Assembly (NCBI GenBank): GCA_034509735.1
Contig: JACGWO010000004.1
Span: 24,409,395 to 24,473,394, forward strand
Length of the DNA: 64,000 bases
From: Sesamum alatum
Taxonomy: Eukaryota; Streptophyta; Magnoliopsida; Lamiales; Pedaliaceae
Reading direction: 5' to 3'
The notes beneath the pieces were generated by a model that saw nothing but the letters and a program-made list of their open reading frames with translations, had not been told where the DNA came from and ran no database searches. Positions 10,537 to 22,779 of the stretch are shown piece by piece (the first letter of the stretch is position 1; every line of letters starts with the position of its first letter). The position numbers and the translations under genes were made by a program.

Positions 10537-11030
10537 GATAATTACACCATTCTCTCTTGAGATTTAATGTAATAATATGTGAACCCAATGAGGTTTGCTT
10601 CTGTCTATAAAATAAGTTCATTATTTAATCAAAATTCACCCGAATTTATTGATTATAACAAAAAAAAAAAAAATCTGAATGAAAAATTAATATTCATCCT
10701 CAATTGACTTATCATTGACTTATTGTAGGTCAAACAAATCTTTTCTGACCAAACTAACCTTATCGGGCGAAAATATACCTCCTCACATGCATTAACGTGT
10801 GAAGATATATAAAAGGTTGTTTGATTCAAAAAAGATTTGTTTGGCCTAGAATAAGTCAGTAATAAGCTAATCAGAATAAATATGAATTTTCATTCAATTT
10901 TTTTCGTTATTATCATCAAATTCAATGAACTTTGAGTAACGGAGGGACCTATTTGTTTGGCGGAAACAAGCCTCAGGGGTACTACATGTAATTTTTCAAA
11001 CTACAAGAAATTTACGTATAATTACACAAA
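10537..11030. repeat. MITE family M1, copy 1
   Basis: The ends are long inverted repeats (left ATAATTACACCATTCTCT, right complement of the GTATAATTACAC end). A second, diverged copy lies at 60591-61104. It shares the internal phrases CAGGTCAAACAAATCT or TAGGTCAAACAAATCT, ATTAACGTGT and AATAAGTCA in the same order, so both are members of one family of about 500 bp. Non-coding. Confidence 0.75.
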
Positions 11031-11307
11031 ACAAATGGGTCCTAAATATCGTTACAATTCCAAGTTATATCTGATTTAAAAGGAGAAATTTCAATTTACG
11101 TCTCATAACTTACCCCATTTGAGATTTTGGCGACATTGTTTTACAACTCAACAAATTTAGTTCCACAAATCCAAAAAAATTGCAATTTACGTTCTATGAA
11201 CACTTTTCATTAAATTGTTAAAGGAAAGAGCACGTGTCAAGCACATGCTATGTTAACTTTGTTTCTTAAGGTAACGGTCCATCTATTAATATTTAACGAA
11301 AAGTGTT

Positions 11308-14217
11308 TTTTAATGTTTTTTTAGAGTAAAAAACGAAACTTTTTCATTCATGAATGAGAGATATCAATAGTGGCAGAAGCAACCGCTTCTAGAGGTAGGT
11401 TGGAAGTGCCTTCCAATGAACCCACAACAGATTTGGCCAAAAAGTGTGCCACAGTATTACAGTCACGACTAATAAAATTGAAACTACAAGAACCAAACAA
11501 ACGAGCAAAATAAAGAATGTCAGCCACAATTGGCCCAACGAATGAAGAATCTAAAGATGAAGACTGAAGCTTGGAGATTAAGTTTGCACAGTCACTCTCC
11601 AAAATGATATCACTCCACCCGGAACGAGCAACAAGTTCCAAACCAACCCGAGCTGCAAAGGCCTCTGCAGCTTTGCCATCAGCTCGCCAGGGGAGGCATT
11701 GAGAAGACCATGCAATACAGATCCCTTGTTCATTTTAGGCTAAGACTCCCAAACCGAGTTCCTGGTCGTTGTCAAAAGTAGCGCCATCACAATTGATCTT
11801 AATAGTACCTATTGGGGGACAACTCCATTTGGACGCACGGGAGCTTGTGGGCGCAGACCTGCATCACAATTCTGAAGCCCAACTGCTGCCAGATTTTCGG
11901 CTGCAAAGCAGACAAGTTGGTCGGGCAAAAACACTGGTTTCTGCATGAGCTTGCAATTCCTACACCACCAAATGCTCTAGCACAGTGTTAAACAAAAACA
12001 AAAATCCCCATGATCGAGTGAGGAATGAATCCCTTTAGCCCAGCTCAAAAACTCATCTGTGGAAGAAAAAATCACATCTCGCCGAATATTAGATAAACTG
12101 CACACCTGTCTCACAAACGGGCAATGAAATAGGATGTGGGAGATATCCTCCTTATCGTCGAAACAGAATGGGCAAGAAGGATGCAAATGCGGTATTCTCT
12201 TACGAAGATTCACCGAGGTCGGTAGTGCATTGCAACAGGTGCGCCAGGTGAATACTTTGATCTTGTTTGGGAGTTGCGTCTGCCAAAGCTCTCTCCACCA
12301 AGCGTGATGTTGTCCTGGAACATGTAGATTTCTCAAGGGTGCAAGCCAAATGGTAAGCACTACGGACGGTGAAGATGCCATTTTTTGTGAAGTGCCATAT
12401 CATTCTATCATCAAGGGCAAACTTACTCAAAGGAATACCCATGATGAGATCACTGTCCACCGGCCAGAAAGTGTCACGAACCAGTTGGATATTCCAGCCT
12501 TTCGAGGTAAAATCAATCAGATCCGCGACCCTGAGTGTTGCGTTATGCTGCATCGGAGTTGTGATAGCTGAAAGGTGGCTGGGGGAGGGAGCCAAGGATC
12601 CTGCCAAATGTTGATCGAAGTACCCGAGCCCACCTTCCATTTGCATCTTGCCCGAAGTACCAGTAGTGCTGCCATCAAACTTCGCCATGTATACGAAGGT
12701 CGTTGTCCAGTAGTAGCCTCAAGGATGTTGCTATTCGGAAAATAGCATGCTTTGAGTACACGTGATAAGAGCTTGTCCGGATACTCTAAAACACGCCACG
12801 GTTGTTTAGCAAACATGGCAAGATTGAATAAATGAAGTTCACGAAAGCCCATGCCGCTGTGGAGTTTACTTTGGCACAACCTCTTCCAAGAAATCCAATG
12901 GGTCTTACTTTGTCTACAGTTATTCCACCAAAAATTCACAGTCATACTACTCAACTCACACAGGAAAATAGTACGTTACCTGAAATAGCCCATAGCATAC
13001 GAGGGAATAGCCTAAATAATGGACTTAATAAAGATTTCTTTACCTGCTTGGGAGAGGGTTTTTTCATTCCATCCATTGGTCCTAGCCCACATTTTGTCCC
13101 GAAGAGATGAGAATAATTCCTTCTTAGAACGCGTTGCTCTAGACGGAAGTCCACGGTAGAGCTCCATCTTGTTTTTCAGACCGCACTTGTAGCTCCTGCC
13201 CAACTAGTTGACGAACCCACGCACAGGTGTTCCTACTAAAGGCCATAGAGGATTTATGGAAGTTGATTTCCTGGCAGGATGCCAGTCGGCATTTGTCCAA
13301 CACCTCCTTGATGTTCTGTGCGCCCTCCACTGATGCATTCGAGAAAATGAGAGTAACGTCTGCAAAAAGGAGGTGTGAAATACGAGGTGCCCCTTGGCAA
13401 ATAGATATTCCCTTTATCGAATTATCCCTCTCAGCAGTGCGAACAAAGAGCTAAAACATTCCGTGCACAGGAGAAAAAGATAGGGGGAGAGGGGGTCACC
13501 TTGATGGAGCCCCCTCTGTGGGGTGCGTGAACCAAACTGACGCCCCCTAACATAAAGGAGTATGAAACTGACGAGACAAAAAGCATAATGAGGCAGGTGA
13601 AGTGGGGAGGGAAGCCAAGTTTAGAAAGAACCTTTTTCCAGGAAGACCCACTCAACTTTATCATATACCTTGCTCACATCAAGCTTGAGTGCCATAAAAC
13701 TCTGTTTACCTGTGGTCTTAGTGTTTAAAAAATGATTCAACTCGAAAGCAAGAAAGATGTTGTCAGTGATTAATTGACTAGGAACAAAAACGGATTGGAA
13801 GGGAGAAATGATAAGGTCAAGCACTTGTTTCAATCTGTTTGCAACGGTTTTGGATGTTATCTTATAGACTACGTTGCAGAGGCTTATTAGGCGAAACTGG
13901 TTAAGACTCTCAGGGTTTTTGCACTTAGGGATAAGCACAATATTAGTATCATTAAGATTCTGAGGCATAACATGAGAGTTAAGCAAATGAAGAATACAAG
14001 CAAGTACATCAGATTTAACAATATTCCAATACTTTTGAAAAACGACTGGGGACATACCGTTTGGTCCAGGGGATTTAAAGGGGGCCATTTGGAAAAGAGC
14101 TTTCATCACTTCATCTTCTGAATACGGTCATAGGAAGTCTTCAGCCATACCCGAATCAACAACACGACACAGCGACGCAGTCCCTCGGGCAATATCAATC
14201 GGATCTGGGCAACACGT
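11308..14217 (-). mobile_element. LINE 1, 5'-truncated L1-type element
   Basis: It sits inside element E and is flanked by AAAGTGTT on both sides (11300-11307 and 14218-14225), a probable target-site duplication. The T-rich stretch at 11308-11324 is the complement of a decayed poly(A) tail. The minus strand carries the second half of ORF2 only (reverse transcriptase, zinc-binding region, RNase H). The 5' part was never inserted or is lost, as is common for LINEs. Confidence 0.8.
11348..14120 (-). pseudogene. LINE 1 ORF2: reverse transcriptase, zf-RVT, RNase H
   Basis: In order on the minus strand: reverse transcriptase fingers and palm (14109-13621: FKSPGPNGMSP, VLIPKCKNPESLNQFRLISL, LKLDVSKVYDKVEW); then 13664-13431; the catalytic loop at about 13352-13366 reading FADVTLIF; thumb and connection (13330-12517, including GMGFRELHLFNLAMFAKQPW); zinc-binding zf-RVT (12381-11977, TQLPNKIKVFTWR, CPFC); and RNase H (11641-11348, ILESDCANLI). 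Several frameshifts separate the frames. The usual second aspartate of the ADD motif is valine, so even an intact frame would be catalytically dead. Confidence 0.85.
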
Positions 14218-14351
14218 AAAGTGTTGATGGGACGTAAATTGTAATTTTTTTTTACCTGTGGGACCATATGTTTTGAGTCGTAAGACAATGAGACTAAAAT
14301 CACAAATGGAAAAATTTATGGAACGTAAATTACAATTTTACCGATTTAAAA

Positions 14352-14789
14352 CAACCCGAATTATATGCCCATGATTAGCACCAAACATACATTTCATTTT
14401 AATTGCGGTAGTTCTATTTATGTTGATCTAATTTCTACTATGGTTTCTTGTTCTGAATTTTTGGACTTACAGATGTCTTTTGGTACCTAACCTAATTCCC
14501 TATTTCATTTATTTTTCTATTCAGGCCAAGTTCTTAACCGAGGGCCACTGATATGAGACTTGATTGACCCCTCCAATTATTTTAATACCTCTAACAATGT
14601 GATAATGTGAGTTCAATATAGCAAAGTTCAATAAATCAAAATAAAATTTTGTCAAACCCCCTCAGTTAATTTTCATTTCTAGATCCTTCCATGTTGGTAT
14701 CCTTCTAGTTCTACTGCAATACAGTTGCACGAGTTTTTCTTTATAATAAAAGTCTGAAAATTTAAATAATAATTTGAAGCATTAATGAA
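14352..14789. other. Non-coding DNA
   Basis: Single-copy-looking AT-rich sequence. Between about 14440 and 14565 there are two good plant 3' splice-site contexts (GGACTTACAG, TTTTTCTATTCAG), the second followed by a nine-codon frame ending in TGA. This might be the decayed end of a host gene but is too short to support a gene call. Confidence 0.3.
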
Positions 14790-14955
14790 AGGGTGAATTA
14801 CAATAATTTTCTTAAAGTTTGATATAATTACGGATACCTTCTCACTTTTGTAAAAATTATAAATACCTCCTTGAGGTTTGTAATTTTTAACCAAAGGTCT
14901 GAAATTGTCCATTTTGCCATTGAATTTCTTATTTATTTCATAAATTGTAGAAAAT
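14790..14955. repeat. MITE half, 'gggtaaattac' family
   Basis: It begins GGGTGAATTACAATAATTTT and continues through the family phrases 'ttataaatacctcct', 'tgaggtttgtaatttttaa' and 'ccattttgcca', matching one arm of the MITE at 4599-5000. It joins LINE 2 directly at about 14955, inside the ORF2 coding sequence, so it marks the breakpoint where the LINE 2 3' part is missing. Confidence 0.6.
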
Positions 14956-17234
14956 CCAACTGGGATATTTAGGACTTGGAGGAGAAAGATTGGCATGGAC
15001 GAGAGGACACTCTTGATGAGTTGAAGCCTGCCTCCATAGGATAGGTGGATGTGCTCCCAGCCTGAGATTCTGCCTCTTACTTTGTCAAGAAGTGTGTCGA
15101 ACAAGACCTTTTTCGTGTGACCTTTGTATAGAGGTGCTCCAAGATATGTGATTGGGAGTTGTTTCATGTTGAAATCATTAATACATTTGATTCTTTGGGC
15201 AATTAGAATGGCTCTTTTTTCGGGGACAAAAGAGCTCTTAGAGTGGTTAATATTCTGGCCTGAGATGCTATCAACCTACTCAAAAAATTGCATGAGTTTC
15301 AAAAGACCTACTTCCTCTGCCTTAGTGAAAATAATAAGATCATTTGCATAACAGACGTGAGAAAAGCGAACACTACAGTTTGCTTGGTGGTACATGAATG
15401 GGTTTTCATTAAAAAGGTGATCAATAACCCTAGCTAAAGCTTCAGCAGCAATAATAAACAATATTGGGGATATGGGATCACCTTGTTTAATTCCTTGTGT
15501 AGATTTAAAAAAACCAGCAGTATCTCCATTAACAAAAATAGTAAACCAGCAGTTTTCAATGTCATTAATGAATCTTTAAGGGAAGCCCATTTTGTTCAAC
15601 ACAACATATAGGAATTTGCAACAAATTCTATCATATGCCTTAGACATGTCTAGCTTAATGATAACATTACCTATACCATACCTGCGATCTAGGGAGTGTA
15701 TCAGCTCTTGTGCTAGAAGAATGTTATCTCCAATGAGTCTACTTGGAACAAAACCACTTTGTGAGGTAATAGGGAGATTCAGACTTAGGGATGAGAGTGA
15801 TGGTGGTGGCAGTGAAACTCCTTGGCATGGAGTGCCACTGAAATAGTCTCTAGCTGCTTCCACCAAATCATCAGCAATGAATTCCTAGCAGGTTTGGTAG
15901 AACCCAGAGTTGAAACCATCTGGTCCAGCAACACTGTCTCTAAAAAAGGGGGACTTGCAGAGATCAGGATCACTATCTCTAGGAATTTAGGGGAACTGAA
16001 AGGAGAACTCAATATCCCTTGGAGTGGGAGGACAATCATTCAAGAGTTTACTGAAGAAATCTACAGCAGATGTCTTAATGTCTACAGGCTGCTGCAGAGT
16101 TGGTTACCTCCATTCCATTATGCATAATTTTGTGAATTCTAGACTTAATTCTTTTTTTTCTTGACAATGGAGTGGAAGTATTTTGTGTTTCTTTCCCCTA
16201 CTTCCAGACACTTGCAATTACTTTTTTGCTTCCAGAAATCTGATTCATTATTTAGTGTCTGTACGAAGATAGCATTATGTCTGTTGAGATAGATCAGGTT
16301 CTCTTCCGAAGGGTCTCTGTCAAATGTTTTCTCAGCTTCTGCTGGCTGTGTTTTGGCTTGGTCCACAAGTCTAAATATGTTGCCAAAGACTTGCTTGTAC
16401 ATTCATTGAGGAGCTCCTTGGTTCTATATAGTTTCTGCTACAATTTATACATACCATATCCCTGTATAAGACGTTGCCACTCTCTCTTCACCTTTTCCTT
16501 GAATGTGTGGTGCCCGATCCATATGTTTTGAAATATGAAAGAGGATGGACCTTTTTCAACATTCTGATGAACATGGACGAGGAGGGGATGATGATCAGAA
16601 CTTCTCCTTGAGAGGTGAGACACTCTAGTGCAATTAAGAAGGACCATCCATTCTTTGGTGTACAAAACTCTGTCCAATCTTCTCCAAACTCTTTTATTGG
16701 TCCACTAAAGAGTTCTCCCTTGAAACCAGCATCAGTTAAGCCATGGTTCATAACCATATCACTGAAATCTTCCATATGTCCCAGACGATCAAGGGACACC
16801 CTTGATTTTCGTTGGTGTGCAATATGGTGTTGAAATCACCTCCCATAATCCATGGCACATTTTCTATTGAGATGTTAACAAGATCTTCCCAAAGAAGTCT
16901 TCTTGGGGCTCTATAGCATTTAGCATAAACAAAGGTGCAGAAAATATCTTCTACAAGAAAGCCATGTGAGATCTTAACATGAAGAAGTTGAGAACTATCC
17001 TTGATTACTTGCGCATCCACTCCGTGTGAAGTGAAGTACCATATTTTTATTATTGATGTTGGAAATCACAGAAGAGAAACCAAATCTTCTAGCAAAAAAG
17101 GTAGCATTTAATTGAACAAAAGGTTCTAACAATGCAAGAATATTAAGTTTGTTTTCAACAATTAGATCAAATAGAATATTCTGTTTATCTTTGTTACCTA
17201 CTCCCCTAGTATTCCATATTATGATCTTAATCAT
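14956..17234 (-). pseudogene. LINE 2 ORF2: endonuclease and reverse transcriptase
   Basis: It starts at 17234 with MIKIIIWNTRGVGNKDKQ, the usual N-terminus of the plant LINE endonuclease-exonuclease-phosphatase domain. Further endonuclease motifs follow: GGDFNTIL (about 16840) and SDHHPLLV (about 16590). A linker (16402-16145) precedes reverse transcriptase motifs SGFVPSRLIGDNILLAQELI, IIKLDMSKAYDRI (15866-15576) and the catalytic loop CYANDLIIF (15339-15353), then TYLGAPLYKGH and ISGWEHIHLSYGGRLQLIKS (15167-14960). The loop has Asn where Asp is needed. Frameshifts and stops separate the pieces, and the zinc-binding and RNase H parts are missing. Confidence 0.85.
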
Positions 17235-17621
17235 TAAAACTGAAGTGGGGAAGATGAGGAGGATCTTGTTCTCCTCTTTGAAGCGTTAGAATGAGGGGTA
17301 ATATTCTGGCTTATCTTACCATTGGCACCTGTTTTACCTGTTTTCTTTGTGGATGATTCCTCTCCAGCTGATTTGTTCCTTTGTGCCTTCAAGAGAGCTT
17401 CTTGTAAGTGTGTTTGTGATGGTTCATGGGAGTTGACTTCATTTACCCCTTTCTTGCAGATCTCTGAAGCTTTATGAAGGCCATGGACTTCTTGTTGCAG
17501 TAGCTAGATGGTTGTGGATATTATGTTCATTTCCTCACTTGAGCCATGGGGTTGCCTTGATAGTATGTTTTGTTCTGTTCCTTGATTAGTGGAGGAACAT
17601 GTATCCTCTATAGGTTGCAGT
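17235..17621 (-). other. LINE 2 region between ORF1 and ORF2
   Basis: Minus-strand sequence between the ORF2 start and the MULE F insertion. By position it is the ORF1 C-terminal and linker region, continuing at 30941. It is Ser/Lys/Glu-rich in translation with stops; no domain recognised. Confidence 0.45.
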
Positions 17622-17630
17622 TTCTGAGTT

Positions 17631-17780
17631 GGGGATAATTGCACTTTTGGTCCCACCGGATAGGCCTGTTCTCATTTTTGGTCCTGAGCTTTACGAGCTC
17701 GACACTTTTGACCCCAAAACCTTAAAAAATGGACGACGTTAGTCCCACGCCGTTAAATTTTAACAAAAACGGCACGTGAT
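17631..17780. repeat. Left terminal inverted repeat of MULE F
   Basis: Pairs with 30790-30931. Sequence similarity is high at the tip (TTTTGGTCCCACCGGATAGG on both sides) and fades inward beyond the GCCGTTAAATTTTAAC block. Confidence 0.85.
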
Positions 17781-18263
17781 CAATCACGTGCCGTTAGTCA
17801 AAGGGTAAAGGCAGATTGAAGGGTAAATTGTTTACTTCTGGTCCGCATTTTCACCCCCAAAAAAAACCTAAGTTCTTTTCTCCCTCTTTTCCCCATTCGA
17901 AACCCTAATCAAAAGAGGCGACACTCTTTTTCTGGCCGATATTGTGAAGATTATTAACAAAGGTGTTGATTTGGAGCGTGAAACTGGTGAATCACGATGA
18001 GTCTGAGGCACCAAGTGCCCAGACCCAAATTACGCAAAATATGGTAAGTGTTTTCTAGTTTAACAAGTGTTTATAGTTAACAAGTTTAATGCATGTGGCC
18101 CATTTTTGTTTGATGTATTTGATAATGGCATGTGGTCCCGTTTTTGGGGTTTTTTTCTGTATTTTTTATGTTAATCGAGAAGATGCTGTTTTTGTTGCAT
18201 TTTTTTTATTTGTGGTCCCTTCATCTCTTTTTTTTGTATTTTTTTATTTTTTTTTTATTTTCA

Positions 18264-19998
18264 GGGCCTGAACCCGTTGTTACCATTCTTATGTATCATG
18301 GGGGAAAAATAACTCATAGGCCGAAAACAGAATTTGGGGGGGGGGGGGGAGTAGAAGTAAATTTAATTTTGTGGATGTATTCAATATCACTATTGAGTAC
18401 TTGAACAAACTTGGTGAGAAGTTGGGTTACACGGGGCCTAAAAAGTTTTACAGACTTCACACTAAAAGCTTTAGGCAATTGAAGCTTCAAACAGAAATTG
18501 TAAAATTTACTGATGCATTCAGTCCTGAGAATAGAATTTTCACATTGTATTTGGTGGGTGGGGAGGCCCAAAATGCTGAGATTGGTGCATCAAATAATAA
18601 AGAGGTAGCTGTGGAGGCCAATGTTGAACCCCAAACTGAACCAAATGTTGAAAAGGGGAAAGGGGTAGATGTGGATGATGGGGATTTGAATGATTTTGTT
18701 GATGCTGAATGGGATGAGGTGTTTTAAAATTGTAGATACTATGCAGAGGGTCAGGGTCAGAGGGAAGATGAGTTGGAAAGTCAGAATGAAGTGGATGAGA
18801 GTGACAGGTTATTTGATGAGGGGTTGGAGGACTCTGAGTATGAAATGGATGATGATGAGGAGAGTGGTTCCGAGGCAGAGGATGGTGTTGAGGAGAGTGG
18901 TTATGAGTCATCTGATTCTAAGGAAGCAACAACAGAGTCAGATGTTTGTTTGAGTGATGATGATTTTGACTCTGTTTTTTCTTCAGATGAGGAGGATAAA
19001 GGGCCTCATCCTGTATTCAATCCTCGAAACAAATACAATCCCCCCTTTGAAATTGGGATGATATTCAGTAACAAGATAGAACTGAGAGAGGCAATCCATT
19101 CTCATGCTGTAAACACAAAGAGAAGTTTGAAAATGTTGAAAAATGATAAAAGAAGGGTTTATGTAAGATGTCAAGGTGATGGGTGTGAATGGAGGTTGAA
19201 TGCACTTAAGCTTGGGGATGAGAGTACATTCCAAATCAGGGAGTATAACTCAGAACATAAATGTGGCAGATCATTCAATGTAAAAATGTCAACAGTAGAT
19301 TGTTGTCTGCTAAATATGAGGATGCTTTCAGGACTGATCCTAAAAGGAATGTCAAAGGCTTTAGGAAAGATGTAATTAAGGAAATTAGATATCATGTTTC
19401 AAAGAACCAAGCTTACAGAGCAAAGAAAAAAGCATTGAATGCAATTCAAGGGAAAGCTGAACATCACTTTGATGCTTTGTGGGACTATGCAGCTGAATTA
19501 AGAAACAGTAACCCAGGGTCCACAATTCAGATGGTCATGGATAATGGTGATGATGGCACTATCTAACAATGAACAAGATAATTCAAATGCTCCTATAAGT
19601 TTATGATGTATGCACTAACAGTATTTATGATGTATGAAACTAACAGTATTATCTGTACAGTCAGGAAATTGACAAGATCTAAATTCATCGAGTCAGCATC
19701 CCAAGCAAATAATCAGTCTGCAACAACAACTCTACATCTAGGGGTATGCATTGATTACTGCATACATCCTCCTCTTTTGTGTTAATGTCAGGATTTTAAT
19801 TGAATGCTTGTTTTGCAGGGAATCCAAACAATGATTCATAGGTTTACACAATGCTCTACATCAGCAGTTGGCCAAACTTCAGGAAGTGGAGTCCCCTATC
19901 TCACGAAAGGAGAGAGGAAGTTTGTCACCATGGCGAACTTAGGTGCAGCATTTGCTGCTGCAACAAAAATGAAGAGGAAAGTAGTGAAGAAAAAGTGA
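18264..19998 (+). pseudogene. MULE F transposase, catalytic core deleted
   Basis: An acceptor TTATTTTCAG precedes 18264. The first exon (18264-18727) encodes an N-terminal PB1-like domain (EPVVTILMYHGGKITHRP, then IEYLNKLGEKLGYTGPKKFY). A poly-G run at 18340-18351 shifts the frame. Next is an acidic region (18773-19000), then a MuDR DNA-binding domain (19000-19300: FEIGMIFSNKIELREAI, CEWRLNAL), shifted again near 19290 into the 19261-19566 frame (AKKKALNAIQGKAEHHFDAL and then WDYAAELR). It then runs to a stop and resumes only with a C-terminal exon (about 19819-19998, TKGERKFVTMANLGAAFAAA). The DDE catalytic domain and SWIM finger are absent, so the element is non-autonomous. Confidence 0.8.
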
Positions 19999-20341
19999 TA
20001 TTTTGGATGCAAGTTTTTTGCTGTAAGTATTTTTCCAGTTTGGATGTATTTCTTGCACACAATACTGGAGTTTTTGGCCTTTGTGTTGGGTTGGCAATAT
20101 TAGCACACAATACTAAAGTTTTTTGGCCCTTGTTTTGGGCATTTTTTGGGATGTAAAGTGCTACCTTTTATGGCTTCAAATGGTTAATGGCAGCTTTTTA
20201 ATTTTTAGTCGTTGTTTCTTTGTTTTGTTTTTTGGCAATCTCAGATGATCGATTACACATATACTTAAATATTTGACGATTAATAAAACGTCATTCATAC
20301 AAATATTGACCATTACTTACTAAAAGGTCATTAACAAGTCC
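19999..20341. other. MULE F inter-gene region between convergent genes
   Basis: Non-coding 3' flanks of the transposase remnant (plus) and of the GRF gene (minus). AT-rich; no further feature seen. Confidence 0.5.
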
Positions 20342-20463
20342 TCAAACTACCAACATACATAACAACAACAACAAAAAACCAACCATTACACCTATCAACA
20401 TCTGATTTTTCTTACGCAATTTTCGGATTTCTTCCTCTTGCACATTCAATCGGCGCAACAAAC
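20342..20463 (-). pseudogene. GRF zinc-finger gene, C-terminal segment (coiled coil and membrane helix)
   Basis: Minus-strand codons ending in TGA at 20344-20342. They encode a short charged coiled coil (LNVQEEEIRKLRKKNQML) followed by a hydrophobic helix (GVMVGFLLLLLCMLVV) and stop. The segment begins exactly at the Copia 1 target duplication and has no start of its own. Its frame joins the segment at 30392-30587 without a shift: together 318 nt, 106 codons. GRF zinc finger plus coiled coil plus C-terminal membrane helix is the architecture I recall for plant At4g04775-like proteins. Confidence 0.75.
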
Positions 20464-22693
20464 TGAAGGACAAGCGGATCCGCCCGGGAGCGCGAGCGGA
20501 AGCGAGAAAGGCGAGAAAGTGCGTAAATTTAAATCAAATTCAAAATACGCAAATCCCAAGGGGTGTACCCTTGGGTGTTCAACCGGGCGTTCGATGTAGG
20601 ATGTGTAAATATTAAAACATATATTTAAACACATAGGGCATAGATATACAAATGAAATCAATCAAAGCGTAATAAACCGTTACCTTTGATTGTTTAGCGT
20701 ATGCTCCCGGCTACTAGCGTTGTTCCTTCTCCGGAATGCTCACGAAATCCAAACGTATGGATTCTCCAAAGGTGATCCACACCACACCGGAAGAAACACA
20801 CGTTCTTCTTGCTAGAAAAGAACGGGTTTAGGAAGGAATCGGTTTAAGAGAAGAACACTATGAATTAGTGTTCTCTTAAACTTACTTTGTTCTTCTTCTT
20901 GATTCAAAATCAAGTGAAGAACACAAGTGTAAGAGAGGGAGGGAGCACGAAATTTTGAGAGAAAGGAGAGGATTTTTTTTTGTCTTCTCTTTTTCCTAGA
21001 AAAAGATGAATAATGAATCACTTATGCTAGGTGTTGTATATTCTAATATATATACATAATTAATGTGATTATTGGAATGTGTCTAGGTTCATCCAAGGAT
21101 GTCTAGATTCATTCCAATCAATCACCATCAATTCTTCAATCAAGCCTACCAAAATTTATGGTATGATCAAATCATACCAAAAGGGAAGAGCTTGATTGGA
21201 GTTGATTTGTCTCTTTCCAAAAGAGACAAGTCAACATACCACCTAGCATGAAACATGGCTGATTTTGCTTCCTCCAAGGGAGCATGTCGGCTATGTTTAA
21301 TTAAGGGAAGAAGTCCAACTTCTTCCTATTCCAAATTAGGAATTATTTCTCCTCTCGGGTATAATTTAACGGACCGGGTTTTATCGTAATCCAATTACGA
21401 CGAACCCAATATTAAATCCAATTTAATGTCCACTTAAATTATTTCCGTTGATCTTTTAATCCAATTAAAAGATCCAACGTCTCAACATCTCAACTTTCCA
21501 TATTTAATCGAAAATCCAATTTACCGATTAAATGAAAGCCCGATACAATATCGGCCCGTCCATCCAATGGACTTTCCCTTAAGTAATCCAATTACTTATT
21601 TTATCCTTTGAGATTGACTCCAAGTCGATCTCTCAACCTCCTCGGTGATTTGTGTGTGACCCTTTAGGTTCACCCTCAGCTAGACTTGGGCCCGTGTCCC
21701 ACAAGGGCCCGTTACCATGGGTGGCCGTCTAGCAACGGTCCATGGGACTAGAGACTAGGTGAATTGGCGTGAACATTTAGGCGCCGATTCCGTACGGGTA
21801 CGATCCTTCCGTCTACCGTCTCCCGGCCTTAGTCTAGGGTATGGAATTGGGCGTCGGTTCCATCCTTGACTAGGCATCTATGCTTAATACTCGAGACCAC
21901 GTATGCTTCATTGCGTCGACACAGGAAACCATTCCCTGTTCGACCAACCATTGTGGCCACAGCTTCAAACAGCATGAACGTGTCTCCGAGTGCATAGGAG
22001 ATACCTCTATCACATACTGACAGGGGACGGATCCTCTTCTTGGAATCCACCGTCCTCGCTACACATTCTGACTGCACTGGATAAGGCTTATAATGATCAT
22101 CTTACAGAATGATCACCTCTCGCCAGATCCAAGATACAGCCGTCCTGTGCACGTGACTGCCATGATTCCTCAAGTCTGAGGATTACTCCCATACTATCGG
22201 AACCGGGGAATCCAATCATACCGACCAAGCCTCCAAGGCTTCCATATGATGATCCCCGCGAGTCAGTCCAGTCGGCTCGACCCCAGTCGACCAACCCATC
22301 AAGACCGTGTAGGCGTCCCACGCCTGTCGCCGATGAAACACGGCACTCATCCAATGAACACGACTCTTGACGCAAGTCTCAATAGGACTCTCGATGCCCT
22401 GTCTCGAGGTCCTCGACTTGGAACGTTTCAGACCCAACTCTTAATCAGTTGGTTTCATGACCACCATCCAATGCGTGGCCCAACTGCACGAGTTGTTATC
22501 TATGGTCTGTGGGCTTTGTTGCGATATAAGTTAAACACCATTTTAACAAATGTAAGATGAGCGCAACAAAGAAGGTACCATTGGTGACGAATACTCATCT
22601 TATTCATCACATAATAATATTACATTCACATCAAGTTGTCGGATAGGTTACAAATTGCCAAACCTATTGGCTTTCTGGTCACCTATTCCAACA
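20464..22693 (-). repeat. Copia 1 3' LTR
   Basis: 2,230 bp. It differs from the other LTR at only about ten positions that I could spot (for example AAGTGTAAGAG against AAGTGTATGAG, and a T-run of 10 against 8), so the insertion is young. A TATA-like TATATATAC on the minus strand near 21045-21055 marks the likely promoter inside the LTR. Confidence 0.95.
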
Positions 22694-22710
22694 ATCTCCC
22701 ACTTGACCTA
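22694..22710 (-). other. Copia 1 polypurine tract
   Basis: The minus strand reads CAAGTGGGAGATTG directly before the 3' LTR start TGTTGG, the usual plus-strand primer of this copia group. Confidence 0.85.
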
Positions 22711-22779
22711 AAGCCAATCACCCATTGACCTCGAACCTCTTATTCAGATGGTGAGTATGGGCAACTTGCGACATGGGCT

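Larger units (their letters stand above)
11082..14342. mobile_element. Terminal-repeat element E, split by LINE 1
   Basis: The left end GGAGAAATTTCAATTTACGT and the complement of the right end GGTAAAATTGTAATTTACGT are inverted repeats that extend about 100 bp. A perfect 9-bp target duplication GATTTAAAA flanks it (11073-11081 and 14343-14351), as expected for a MULE-type element. Without LINE 1 it would be about 350 bp, a palindromic MITE. Confidence 0.8.

Noticed and set aside
18540..18911. 123-aa His/Pro-rich minus-strand frame
   Set aside because: Antisense shadow of the acidic linker of the MULE F transposase.
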